From the NCBI GenBank assembly GCA_020809705.1, contig CP085825.1, forward strand, positions 2,790,001-2,854,000: a DNA stretch of 64,000 nt, in the 5' to 3' direction. Origin of the DNA: Calonectria ilicicola. Lineage: Eukaryota > Ascomycota > Sordariomycetes > Hypocreales > Nectriaceae. Below, one piece after another: positions 34,786 to 46,600 of the stretch (its first letter is position 1; each line of letters opens with the position of its first letter). The notes under the pieces are model-generated. The model did not search any database. It saw only the letters and a program-made list of their open reading frames with translations, and was not told where the DNA came from. A program made the position numbers and the translations under genes.

Positions 34786-35536
34786 AATCGCCGTTGTAGC
34801 GGATCTTGAGAGAATTAGTTTTCTTCTGAATATAAGAAAGCTTGCAAGTTGGACTAACTAGGATGTAAGCCCTTGACGTAGGTGGGGTTGCGTCCCGAAC
34901 GGGGCACATTTGGTCTTGTGTCAATTCTCTAGGGTAGCAAGTATTGGCTGTTTGTTGAAGTTGGTCAAAACGATATGAATCAGTGAGAACAAATGTTGTG
35001 GGTTCATCTTTTTGAAAATTTGGTTTGGTGGTATATTTTATATTCATTGTCGTGTTGCTGGTGATCCAATACGAAGTAGTTGTTTTTGCATGTCGGGAAT
35101 CGTAAAAACACAGCGCTCATAATTGGGGAAGAACCAAGAAAAAAGATGAAACCAACAACCAACAGATAGCAAGCAATGCCACATACCAATACAGTAAGGA
35201 TATCGAACGTCCAAGGACATCTTTAGGAAGCTTTATTATTTCCTCACAAGAAATACCATTTGGACCATCAGCAAATCAACACCGTTATCCTAATAGCCAT
35301 CGTTATAACATACACGGACAAACTCATTACAACCCGCGTCGTGCGTTTCAAATATTGCATTCGGATTGTTTAGTGAGCTGGATTACCCATACTCCGCCCT
35401 GTATACTTTACATGCCAGACCCAATTCATATATACCGCCGGCTCGACATGCCATCACAACCAACGCCAATGTCTGCATTGCTTATATTGTACATTCATCA
35501 TACACCTAGCCATTGGCCGACCAAACAAACGGTACT

Positions 35537-36524
35537 CTATTTCCCGCTCTTCCCAAACAGAGAGGAGACATAGTCTCCGAATGTCGAGTTGCCCTCTGAT
35601 TGTCGTTTTTGACGCTCCTCCTTTTGTGTGTCCCAAATCTGCTGGACCTGTGTAGCAACCTCAGACTTGGCCTGGAGATCTCCCCGTAGAGCTGCCTCCT
35701 CCAAAGCACGCTCCTCGGCTGGCAACTTGTCTAGCTGATCCTTCCATTGCTGCTGCAAGGTGTCGTGGGGGGTGACTGCGTTGGACTTCGCCGTGGGGAC
35801 CGCAGGTTCAAAGGCAGGAATAGGAAGACCCTCCTCCTTGGCCTTCTCCACAGCCGTCTCATGCTCGATCATACGTTGGAAAAGTCGATCGGCGTGCATC
35901 TGAATATCCTCCTCAATTACTGCAGATCGCCCAGAGACTGAGCCATAACCCAGGGCACGGAGAAATCGCTAAGAATCGTTAGGGAACCATTGACCCCAAG
36001 CATCACAGACAGATCCGAGATAACCTTACCGATTGCATTGTATAGCACCTTTCAAACTTCCGCACCTGGTGTCGACACATTTGTAATTGATCTTCCCAAC
36101 TGCCATGCTTCATGCAGTTCACCCATTCCTCCTGAGACTCGGCGCAGTTTTCCAGAGCTGCACGCCCGATAGCCTCTTTTCGAGCCTTGTATCCTTCTAG
36201 AACGCCCATAAGTTTGTCATGGTCGCTAGCTGTTTCGGCCTCGATATCGGCGAGGGGGCGATACGTCTTCCAGAGGTCGGCGTATCTGCCGTCCTGATAT
36301 AGGCTGGCTCTTGGGACAGCGGACCCAGGAGACCCCGGTGTCGCTACTGCGTCATGAACATCCACCTGTGCCTGCGACTGCGAAAATTTTGTGTGTTCTG
36401 TCGGCTGGCTTGAGGCGTATTTGACGGGGGATTCTTTTTCGAGGAATTCGCGAAGCTTGGGGTCGAGTTTTCCGAGCGGGTCGTCCGACTTGTCGGTACC
36501 GAGGACCGACGAGAGCCAGCCCAT
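35537..36524 (-). CDS. Twin-CX9C fungal protein of unknown function (308 aa)
   Basis: Exons 36524-36030 and 35968-35537 (intron 36029-35969, donor GTAAGG, acceptor TTAG) give 308 residues starting MGWLSSVLGTDKSDDPLGKL. Residues 121-165 contain a twin CX9C signature: Cys127-x9-Cys137 and Cys150-x9-Cys160, separated by 12 residues, with helical Glu/Arg/Trp-rich sequence between (ENCAESQEEWVNC; CRHQVRKFERC). This is the hallmark of mitochondrial intermembrane-space proteins imported through Mia40. The flanks are charged and helical; the C-terminal half has a likely coiled coil (ADRLFQRMIEHETAVEKAKE) and ends FGDYVSSLFGKSGK. Upstream in-frame residues up to 36728 exist but read like leader sequence. 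Mitochondrial location is inference from the cysteine spacing. Confidence 0.8.
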
Positions 36525-37183
36525 CTCTTCAGATGTAAATATGTAGATTCTCCTAAAATAGAAGCGATGCGCGATTCGAATTGAGGCGTCGTTGGTGAGC
36601 CTGAAGCCCTTGGTCCCATGGAAAGCCAGAACTTCGTGATGGGCCCGCCAGCGTCGCCAAGTGTGTGTTGAAGGACGGCACTGTATACGACACTGTGCAG
36701 AATGTGAAAATCGAAATATTGTCCTCATTTACTATTTTAGGATAACCCAAATGCTCTCAGACCCCAATGCAATTAATAAAATACATATTAAAAAAGTGAT
36801 AATTGACTACGATCAATATTGCATGTATGGTTGGCTGAGAGGGACCTGGAACTGTGCATGCACCAAAGACGATTTTCTAGTCAAGAGAGAGCAGGTTGGA
36901 CATCACGACAATAGTCACCACTGGAAGCCGATAATTTGCGGGACCATGGACGATCAATGACAAGAACATAACCTTGAGACCCTGGAGACCCTGTTTCCCT
37001 AGCCACATCACGCCCAACAGATCCGTGAACCCCAGATGAATTGACTTCGTGAATCCTTTTTATTTGCGATTGCATCTATAGCACAATCATTTGCAAAGCA
37101 ACTGCCGGTGCCCGACCCTTCAGTTGAAATGTCCCATTTCCACTGATGCTTATCACGCCAAAAATGCCAAAAAGGAGCCCAAT
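36525..37183. other. Intergenic region, CX9C gene / rps11
   Basis: About 660 bp contain the promoter of the CX9C gene and the 3' end of rps11. The part at 36740-36820 is AT-rich. No other feature is seen. Confidence 0.5.
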
Positions 37184-37938
37184 TTAGAACTTGCTGAACT
37201 TCTTGACTGCCTTGCCAGTTCGGGGCAGCACGCGCAGAACGTTGAAGCGGACCTGTATCATGTTAGCCTGATTTTCCTGGAGTTATATTTCTTCGGGCTT
37301 TTGTGACGTACAGTCTTGCTGAGGGGACGGCACTGGCCAACGGTAACCTGGTCACCTTCCTCAACACGGAAAGCGGGGGAGACGTGGGCGGCGAGGTTCT
37401 TGTGGCGCTTCTCGTAACGGGAGTACTTGGGGATGAAGTGGAGGTACTCTCTTCGGATGATAACAGTTCGGTGCATCTTGGTGGAAACGACGGTGCCGGT
37501 CAGGATACGGCCACGGATGGAGACGAGACCAGTGAAAGGGCACTTCTTGTCTGCAAATTCAAACTCGTCAGCAACAGTCCTCTTTTTTCAAAACCACAAA
37601 TCCAATGTATCGCGTTCTCTGGGCAATTCCAAGCTCCTGGCCACTCTCCGCTCTCTTGCGTCTCAAACTCGCATCGAATTTCGACATGTCGCACGTACCG
37701 ATGTAGCTGCCCTCAATGGCGGTCTTGGGGGTTCGGAAACCCAGACCGACGTCCTTGTACCATCGTCGACCACCCTTGCCCGGTCGGGAGGTCTTGGTTC
37801 GGATCTTCGAGTTTTGGAAGATGTGAGGCTGCTTCTGGAAAGCACGCTCCGACTGGACGGTCAACTCGGTCGCCCTGAGCTAAGGTTAGCGACGAGATTA
37901 TTCGGATATCGCAGATCGATCGGCTTGGAGACTGACAT
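37184..37938 (-). CDS. rps11: 40S ribosomal protein S11 (uS17)
   Basis: Small-subunit ribosomal protein. Four minus-strand exons: AT at 37938-37937, then 37874-37699, 37550-37312 and 37252-37184, giving 161 residues. The spliced product begins [16 protein letters not shown], the conserved start. To obtain it, the initiation codon must be split: AT in exon 1, G in exon 2, using donor GTCAGT (intron 37936-37875) and a CTAAC branch about 13 nt before the CTCAG acceptor. Later parts include [37 protein letters not shown] and [20 protein letters not shown], ending VKKFSKF. Intron 2 is 148 bp, longer than its neighbours. The gene is divergent from spc7. Confidence 0.93.
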
Positions 37939-38367
37939 CTTGAATTATCCTCGGGCAGGTACCGTTACGAGAGGGCGTGTCGTGGTGAGTGGGTGAGGCG
38001 AGGTTGAGATTGGCTACTGAGGGTAGTTTTGCGCTGATGGAAAAGTAGGGCAACCGCACACTATTTTTTTGCGTCGCACTTTCCGGCCTTAGGGCTTGCA
38101 AAATTTGGTCTGCCAGTGTAGCCGAGCGCTTGATTGGCTGAAGCGTCGCTACATCACGTGTAGATTCAGAAGGCAGTGTCACGTGAGACGGCGTCTAGCA
38201 CATGCCGCGGTGGGTGACATCAAGCTTCCCAAAGTGGGTCTCAGACCCTGTTGCTTGCCGCCAAAGTAAACAAACAGTAATGGGTCGCGATATACACTCT
38301 AATAACCCACCACTATCGCCGCGCGGGGAGCTCGTCTGTCACGACAAGTTCACGCAACACCCCCAAA
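37939..38367. promoter_or_regulatory. Divergent promoter, rps11 / spc7, with two TCACGTG palindromes
   Basis: The start codons are 429 bp apart. Two E-box-type sites lie here: TCACGTGT at 38154-38161 and TCACGTGA at 38179-38186, 25 bp apart. An inverted CCAAT box (ATTGG at 38133-38137) sits just to the left. CACGTG is bound by bHLH factors such as Cbf1, which controls ribosomal-protein genes in some yeasts; use here is inference. A pyrimidine-rich patch lies near 38050-38080. Confidence 0.55.
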
Positions 38368-41300
38368 ATGGCGCCCTCAGCAGAAATAACCATGCCGACA
38401 ACGCGGCGCTCGCGGCAGTCTATCAGTTCACACACAGATTTGCGCAGGGCGATGGATAATGATAATGCGACAGTCGACGTGGCCAGCACGCTGGCAGCCA
38501 GTCGCAAGAAGTCACGGAGCAAAAGTCTAGGGCCTGCAGGCCTGGATGCCCTCAGGCAAGGTAGCGGTAATCGTCGCGCAGTAAGAATGCAATTATCCTA
38601 ATCTCTCGCGCAGCCTCTAACTCGACACAGTCTCTTGCAGTACCGCCGAACCCCCCACGATCTATCCTCAAGCCAACTATTTCAGCACTCCCCGAGATCC
38701 CCCCAATGAAGTCTAAGCAGCCAGATTTGATTGGCTTGGGCGACCCTACTAGAGATATCACTATTGGCAACCCGATGGGCGGAGAACTCAATGGCTCCAA
38801 GGTTGCCCTCCGAACAGAGGAGGAGCAACAAGCTGCAGCAAGGGCACGAGAGGAGCGCGAACGTCGTGATGCCCGTCGCAAATCCCTGGCTAACCGCCGC
38901 GTGTCCTTTGCAGCAGAGGCGACGCTGCACACTTTCCACGAGATTGAATACATGCAAGACAAATCATCGAGCAATTCAAATAGGAGAAACTCTGCCTACG
39001 GACAATCACGAAACGAAGACGAAGAGGAAGAACCAGCACAGAGAAAGCGACGTAGAAGCTCAGGACTTGCGACCCCTAATTTCCACGACTCTGATGACGA
39101 CACCAACGCTTCCTCAGTGTATAGCGATGATTCAGCAGACGCGATTGAAGAAGTAAACGATGTCGAAGAAGAGGACGAGGACGAGGATTCAAATATCGAC
39201 TCCGATGATGGAACTATGATGACAATTGATACCGAGGAGGTTACCGGAACCACAGCCGCATCGGATAGATCAATTATTGATCCGACTAGCGATTCATCCA
39301 CTCTTGATGAAGCGCTTAGGCTTGCCGCCAGACAAGCTGCGACACAGCGCCTTGGGGATGACGATAGCGATGAAAATCTTGACGATGGGGAAGAGTTTAT
39401 TCCCTCTTTCGGATGGGGTAGCCAAGGAAATAAGCCAAATGTTGCGGCGCAAGACCAAGAAAATCAATTCCGACCACAACCAGCACATACCCAACCACAA
39501 GAGCAACCCGAAGAGACAGAAATGGACATGGATATGGATATGGACATGGATATGACTCGAGCGGTTGGTGGCATCATTAAATCTGCCTCTGCGCCAGACA
39601 CTGAGCCCGATGAAGAGATGTCTATGGACGTGACCCGGGTGCTTGGTGGCATTATTTCTCAAGCCAAATCGAAACTTGCTGCTGATTCTGTGGTTGCAGA
39701 CCCAGATGAAGATATGTCCATGGACGTAACTCGGGTGCTTGGTGGCATTATTTCCAAAGCCAAATCACAGTCTGCCTCTGCTTCTGCCGAGACAGATCAG
39801 GAGGAAGACATGTCCATGGATGTAACCCGGGTGCTTGGCGGTATCGTTTCCAAGACCAAGCCACAGCCTGCTCCTGCCCCGGTTGCGGCGGATGAAGAGG
39901 AAGAAGACGACGATGCCCCTATGGAAGAGGCAACCATGGAATTTACCACAGCCATCGGCGGTATCCATCGGCCTGTTGTGGACCAAGAAGATGGTTCAGA
40001 TAGCAACGAGGATATGTCAATGGAGTTTACTACCGCCGTGGGTGGCGTGCTACCCCAGCAAAAAAGAAAAAGTCTCGCAGCGTTCCGAAGACATACCCTT
40101 AGCAAAACTCGAAATGCTGAAGTGGATGATACAGCAATGGATATGGACATGGAAATGACTCTTGGGGTTGGTCGAATCCTCCCTTCATCTCGTGATAACG
40201 ATGATGAAGACCAAAATGATGATGGTGCAGACGCTACTATGGGCATGGAAATGACGACCGCTATTGGTGGAATCATTAATAATGCAGTGAATGGCTCACG
40301 AAGCCTTGGAAAGCAAATTATGGAAAACGAAGCCGATACCTCAGACAGCCCTGTTAGAGCAGCCATTGACACCGTCAGACGAGTTTCTCTTGAGAAACAA
40401 GTTCCGCCGACCATTGCAGCAGCACCGCTGGCGACCACTAGTCCTGGTTTATCAGCGTTCCGTGGAAATAGTTTACGACAGAGCATTGACTTTATGGATT
40501 CATCACCTCTTAGGACCCCGGCTTCTGCCAGATCTGCCAGATCTGCCGCGACCCCGCAATCCATGTCTAGGAAGGCTAAGACCCCCACGCCGGTCAAACC
40601 GACAACGCCCCGAATTGATTCGGTAGCCTCGACCAAAGTTACTCCAAGGTCGTCTGCACGAGCATCGCGATCTGCATCTCCAAAAAGGCCGACTTCGACC
40701 AAGTCTTCTACCCGAACCCCTTCCCCAATAAAATCTGGCCCAAGGAGGAGTCTGTTCCAGCAAAATGGCTCAGCAGGAAAAAGAACACCAACTGTCGTTC
40801 TGACACCGCAAACCCGCCGGCTTTCTGGCCTAGGAGCTGATCGTGCTGGTCTTGGATCTCCCCAGGTCGCGGCCTTGTTCGACCGAAGAGGCTCCATCGG
40901 TGACATGGCTAAGGAGTTTGTTCCAGGTGAAAAGGGAGTTTCCTTTGAGGACCCCAAAGAGATTGAGGACCAAGTAGATAAAGAGCGACAGGATGAAGAA
41001 GATAGGGAAAACAGGCGTAAAATTCTTGAACGTGAGGCGGATGGCTCTCAGGACGACAGGGAGCCCACCCTGAACCTCAGAGAGATGATTGACAACATGA
41101 GCCCGAAACGTGTTCCATTGAAGGGCCGAAAGAGCCTCCATGTTGGCAGTGCCAAAGGACTTCTCGGCAAGAGACCTACTGAGCTGGATGACGAGGATGA
41201 GGCAGAAGAAAATGACGGGATCAAGAGGCTTAAAGGACACCAGGGCAGTCCTGTCAAAAACCTGACGCTTCAACCGCCTTCTAAGGCTGAAACTACCGGC

Positions 41301-43035
41301 CGCCTTACCAAATCATTGCGAATAAATCTACAACCGAATGTCAGCAACTCAACGCCAACTCTCTCTTCACCTTTGAGAGGAAGTCCGATGTCGAGCCCGA
41401 AGCATCAAGGCCGTTTCAAAGATGTTCGTGAGGATCATACGGGTCATTCTGTGGATTTTTCGGATTCGACTGTCAAGGATGCTGGCAGACTCGAGAATGA
41501 AGCTGACGAAGAGCGTATCCACCTTCAAGACTTTTTGAACATGGCTTCTATTCGCTTCATGGAACTGACGACCACCAAGCGCCGCCAAACGGTTGGTCCT
41601 GGAGCCTTGGCTGGGATTTCTGCGGACGGCGAAGAAGAGATGTCTCTTGAGCGATGTGTAGTGGCTGGTGCTTGCACCGTGCCCACGCTGGAGCTGTATC
41701 AGCACTCTTGTCGGGAGCTGAAGAAGTACATCTCAGAGGGCCGACGTATGGTCAAGGAAATTGAGAGCGACACGTTTGAAGAGAACCCTCCGCTTTTCAG
41801 AGAATATATGGCCGCTACTCCCGATGTCAAGGCCGTTATGGACACTCAATTCAAAAACGTCAAGACACATGCTCGACTTTTGAGCAAAGCGATGTGGTAC
41901 GAGTGGCGTATGAAACTGCAAGATGGGTTGAAGGAGGGCCTGTTGCGAATTGAGGAAGGAATGGATGCCGATAAGGAAATCCTGGAGAAGCAGAAGGTTC
42001 TCCTTGAATCAATCGTGCCGGCTATCCAAACTCGTTATGATTCCCTTGTGGAAGAGAGCGCTAACCTTGAGGAAGTTGCGCAAGAACTCGCTAATTGCGA
42101 TCCCGCTAAGCTTGAATCTGCACGTGAGGAGCTCTCTGCGCTTGATTTGGACATTGAGCGCAAGAAAAGGCTCGTCGCACAGCTCCGTGAAGAGTTTCAA
42201 TCTTCGGAGTCGGATGTTCAATCATTGACTGCCCAGAAGCAGAAGTGTCTCGAGGATATTAGAGAATCAGAAAAGGTCCGCGAAGAATGCCGTGGTTGGT
42301 CTAGCACTGAGGTCAATAACCTCAAAGGTACGTTTGTTCCGACTTGACCACATTGACAAGCTACATAAACTAACTTGTATAACAGCTGGTGCTGATGCAA
42401 TCGAGAAGGAGCATGGCTGGTCTGTGACCGGCATTTCTGGCACAACACTCTCCATGGCGTACAAGCGGGAGATTGAAATAGCATTTGATGTTGCGTCTTT
42501 CAAGACACGCCGCCCTAACTCCAAGATTGATCTCTGGTACATTGCTGACACCAGGGAACGTGATCCTATACCAAAGACGGCCGAGAAGGAGTTTTTTCTT
42601 CAGTGTATCCGAGATCATGTTCGGGCTCTCCCCCAGAGCCGTACAGAGACTTCGCAACTTCTTGGTATGATCAAGGCCGCTTGGGATAAGGCAAACTTCG
42701 TTTCCTCTCAGATTAGGCGCCTAAACGTCACTTTCCCAACCACTGTCGAGAAGACATCGGATTCCAGTGTTGCCGTGACAAGCTCACTGCTACTCGTCCC
42801 CTTGGAGACTCGAGTGGAAGCTACGTTGCGCCTCAGTGGCGAAAGCGGCCCTGACGGACTCAACGTGGCTATCACACCAGAGGCCAAGGTGGTGTATGGC
42901 GAGCATTTCAACGTCGCTAAAGTGAGCGAGTTTTTGGCTACTAGAATTGGCAAACTTGCCGGTGCGATGGAGGAGCAGTGGTGCGATATAATTGTTGAGC
43001 TGCATGGTAGATTAATTGCAAGAGGGAGGAAGTAA
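38368..43035 (+). CDS. spc7: Kinetochore scaffold Spc7/KNL1
   Basis: Platform for Bub1/Bub3 and PP1 at the outer kinetochore. Exons 38368-38580, 38631-42327 and 42386-43035 give 1,519 residues. The introns (50 and 58 bp) have donors GTAAGA and GTACGT and CTAAC branches. Two PP1-docking motifs are present: RSILKP (about 81-86) and RRVSF (RVSF at about 161-164). Residues about 370-620 carry eight MELT-like repeats of the form M[S/D]M[D/E][V/F/M]T followed by a GGI-type tail. A Ser/Pro/Arg-rich middle with possible phosphosites follows, then the conserved Spc7 region (ERIHLQDFLNMASIRFMELT), a long coiled coil (about 1180-1330) and a C-terminal RWD-type domain (DLWYIADTRERDPIPK) that binds the Mis12 complex in homologues. 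An acidic stretch lies near residues 190-260. Confidence 0.94.
39520..40280 (+). repeat. MELT-repeat array within spc7, including three near-identical 96-bp units
   Basis: Eight repeats encode MELT-like motifs. Units 2-4 start MSMDVTRVLGGI with ATG codons at 39618, 39714 and 39810, exactly 96 bp (32 codons) apart, and are nearly identical at the DNA level over the motif part, implying recent duplication. The others are more diverged: MDMTRAVGGI, MEFTTAIGGI, MSMEFTTAVGGV, MDMEMTLGVGRI and MGMEMTTAIGGI. The repeat count may vary between strains. Confidence 0.85.
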
Positions 43036-43673
43036 GCGATCATGTTGGATTCAATGGGATAACGACTCACGACGCGTTGGGAATATCTTTGGCTTTGGTG
43101 AGGTAACGGCGTTGGTGGAGAAGAGATACCTTGTTTGTATGGATGGAAATGAAATTTGAGCAGCTTGATGCGAGCCGCAGCGAATACCATGAACGCGGAC
43201 ATGATTTACAAAATTTGAAGTATATTGCACGTGGTGCACGTAAACACTGACATTTGTGTCTTCTTTCTTTCACGTACGTGTCACTGATTTGTGGACAGTC
43301 AATTTGTTTGTAAGCTTTGTCGTTTGCTATTCATGATTCATTGTTGACGCTGTGTTTGTTGTTTGTTCACATTTATGAATGAACAAACGTCGTAGCGACA
43401 ATGAAACAACTGGCTTTGCGTAACCGGTTGCAAGCAAACGGCTTGATGCAGTTTGCTTCTGATGCTCACCCCTTCGTACACTTCTTTCTCATGTATTTTA
43501 GGAACTTTCACATTCAACGTGGTCCGCTCGTGCCTGCATCTTGCACACTCTATTCCACAGGAGAACCGTATAGGTTTTGTAACACATTTTCATTTATTCC
43601 ACAAACCCCAACCTCTCGTCCGTCAACCTCACATATATCTTGATTATCGCGAAATTATGCGCCTGAAGGGACC
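43036..43673. other. Intergenic region, spc7 / acidic membrane protein
   Basis: About 640 bp hold the spc7 3' end and the promoter of the next gene. The middle is rich in TTTGT-type words. A short upstream ATG at 43657 (12 codons, out of frame) precedes the next start. Confidence 0.5.
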
Positions 43674-46600
43674 ATGGATCTTGTATATGCTTTCCTGACA
43701 GCGAGCATCGCCGACCTCACCTCCTGCTATGCTGATCTCAAGAGTTGCTTTGGTCAAGATTACAACAACATATTCATTGCCTTGGTACTCCCAATCCTCT
43801 CAGGATTTTCCAGAATCGCCTGGAACATCTGGTGTGCCCCTGGGGTGATCTGGTGTCTTCTCCTAATCCTCGCCTTTCGCTATGTCGCGATGAATCTCAA
43901 CCTTGGTTCGTGGTTCTTCATCATAATTTGGCTGATGTTTATTCCGTCTCAAAAGCCATGGGACTTTGATTCCGATGGGCTAAAGGAGCGAAATCACTTC
44001 ATTTTGGAAGATTTCTATCATCTGTGGGCCATTTTTCTTGCCGAGGTTGCATGCTTCTCCCTCACGCAGGCACCAAAGAAGCTTCGAAAAGTTGCAATTT
44101 TCTTGAATGGCTATATCGAATCAAGCCTTGAATTCGAACTACCCTTTCCCGATGTGTGGGTCGAATGCCACTTGCCTGCTGGCCTCAACTCTCGAGCTGA
44201 TGCTGAAATGAAACGTCTTCTTGAAGAGGAGGTCGAGGCACGAAATCAAAGGCAGCCTCTGGAACCCGAGTTTGGACCAGGAACACTCACGATGGTCCCC
44301 CGAAAAGATTGTGGTATTTCTCAGTATTTCATCATCCCCAAAATGCATGGGTCAGGAAGCAAAACTAAACGACTTCGATTCCGATTCCGCCCCCAACATG
44401 CTTCAACTCAAACCGAAGATATCACCTGTCCCCATTGCCTTGATACGAAACGCAACATAGCGGTTTCGGTCGATACTCTTAGAAATTCCGGAAATAGTGT
44501 GGTTCTCGACTTACCGTTTACTTTCGAGGCTATGGCGGCTCAGACCAAGGACACGCATGTGGCCATTGAAGTAACAGCTGAAGAAGTTGAAGAGATCCCT
44601 ACCGATAGCGCGCCGACAGAAACCCAAATCAAGGACGAAAAAGTCTTAAAAGAAACGACCCCATCTCAAGAGCTGAAGGCAGCACCTGAGATTACTGACA
44701 AGGTTCAAATTTCTTCCGAGCTGGCTCAGAATTCTGATCGTGAAATATTCGCTGGCAAGACATCCACTCGACAGAGATTACAGCAGCATACTGAAGAAGA
44801 AGTGTCTTGGGACAGCCAACCAAATCCTTGTCAAGTCACCCATCAAACTGTTCAGCTAGATCATCAGCAGGAGTTACTAGAAAAAGATGACGGTCCTGAA
44901 GAAATTTTGGATACCCGGAAAACCACCAATGAGACCCGTGACAGAACCCCAGAAGATACAGAGATACCTGAGAAGGCTGAGGATTCACGAGAAAATGGCA
45001 TGCGCGATATTACTTATATGAATCCGCAGAATGAGCCAACCGAATTTGTGAACCCTCGTATTTTCCCCTTGCTCTCAGAATCTAGCCGATTTGATTTCAC
45101 ATTCCAAGCTGAGAATAAGGTCGCACTCATGGACATTGACCACAATTCTGTCCAACTTTTTGGCGCTGAGCAAAGAGTTGAAAGTGACTCGGAGACCACA
45201 GATTCTATGTCAATGGATTTCGACTTATACGGTGACGATAACGAAATTGAAACCGAGCACCGGACTCTCGGTCCAGAAGAGCTCAATGCTCGACTTCTCG
45301 CCTTCTTAGGGCAGGAAGAATCCGGACAGGAGTCGTTGTATTCAACTGGCAACACTGATAGAGCGACAGCACTTGAGTCCGACGAGAACATTGTCCCACC
45401 AGATGTGGAAATGGGTGATGCTCCAGGTTCACCAAGAGACGTGGACATGGGTCTTGATTCAGAATCGGATACAACCGAGATGGACATTGCGGACGTTCAC
45501 CAGAATGATAATGTGGAAGGGAGCCAAATTGTTCACAGTATCAACTGGGGCTTTCAAACTCCATCCCAAGAGATAGCCGAGATGGAGATGCCAGACGCCT
45601 TCAAAGACCACCATCCGTCCCCGCAGTCGACTAACAGTGCCCCCGATCAGGAATTGGATGAATTGGACAAGGAATTATTAGATGGGTTCAAAAAGGTTGA
45701 AGAAGAAGAGAGCCATGAACAAGGACCGCAGGCTTTGGAAGTATCGAACGAGCCTCAAACGTTACCTGGGGATTTATCGCACCTTTCCGAACCAGTTTGG
45801 AAACGCCCTACCGCATCTGAGCCTGAAATCAACACTGATGGTCCTAATATTTCACATAATACACCTAGTGAGTCAGATCAGGCTGCTGGTGAGTCGGAAG
45901 ACCAGGCCACCGAGAAATCTGTCATCAACACGGAGGAAGAAATTGCTTCCCGAGTTAAATTGGCCCCGAAAAGTCGACGAGCTCGCTTTGTCACCAGCCA
46001 GCCTGAGATTCAGACGCATGAACAGGGTATCTCTGCCGATAACGTGTCCACCTCCGTTGAAACCCCTCCGCAGCTTGGGCTGCAAACGGCGGAAAGGTCA
46101 CAACAGACCACAAGTACCCCTGAAATATCAGAGGGGGAAAGCCAACATAGCTGGAAGGAGGCAAATATTTTAAGAGAGAGCTCTGACTCTACTAATCAGT
46201 CTGATCCGGACGGATCACACGAGGCGGCGGACGATGATGAGGGCCAGGCCCAAGAAATCCCCGGCAGCGGAGACGAAGGCTGCTCTAAAAGAGGATTGGG
46301 GAATTTCGGGAAAGATAAAGACGAAGCCCAGCAAACCGAAATACCCAGAAATATCCCACCAATCCTAGTCGGAGGATTATTGCTTCCAGGTGGAAACCCT
46401 TGGGTTTCGACACCATCAGGTCCAACACCCCAGCTTTCTGCTCCAATCGCTGAGCCTGCTGATGCCGAAGCCCTCGGTGTTGATGAAGAGGACCCGGGCA
46501 TGAATGCCCCAGAAACTCGAGAGGTTGGGCAAAGAGGCAGAATCGAGCAGGATGCCAAGATGCCAGGAACATCAGAATGTGATGCAGCCCAGAGTATTGC

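Larger units (their letters stand above)
33707..35536. other. Intergenic region containing a tRNA gene
   Basis: About 1.8 kb between the cysteine-rich gene and the CX9C protein. The only supportable element is tRNA-Val at 34712-34785 on the minus strand. The rest is moderately AT-rich, with short frames only. Confidence 0.6.

Noticed and set aside
37551..37698. Possible snoRNA in the long rps11 intron
   Set aside because: A CTGA box is present, but no RTGATGA box C or terminal stem was found, so there is no support beyond intron length.
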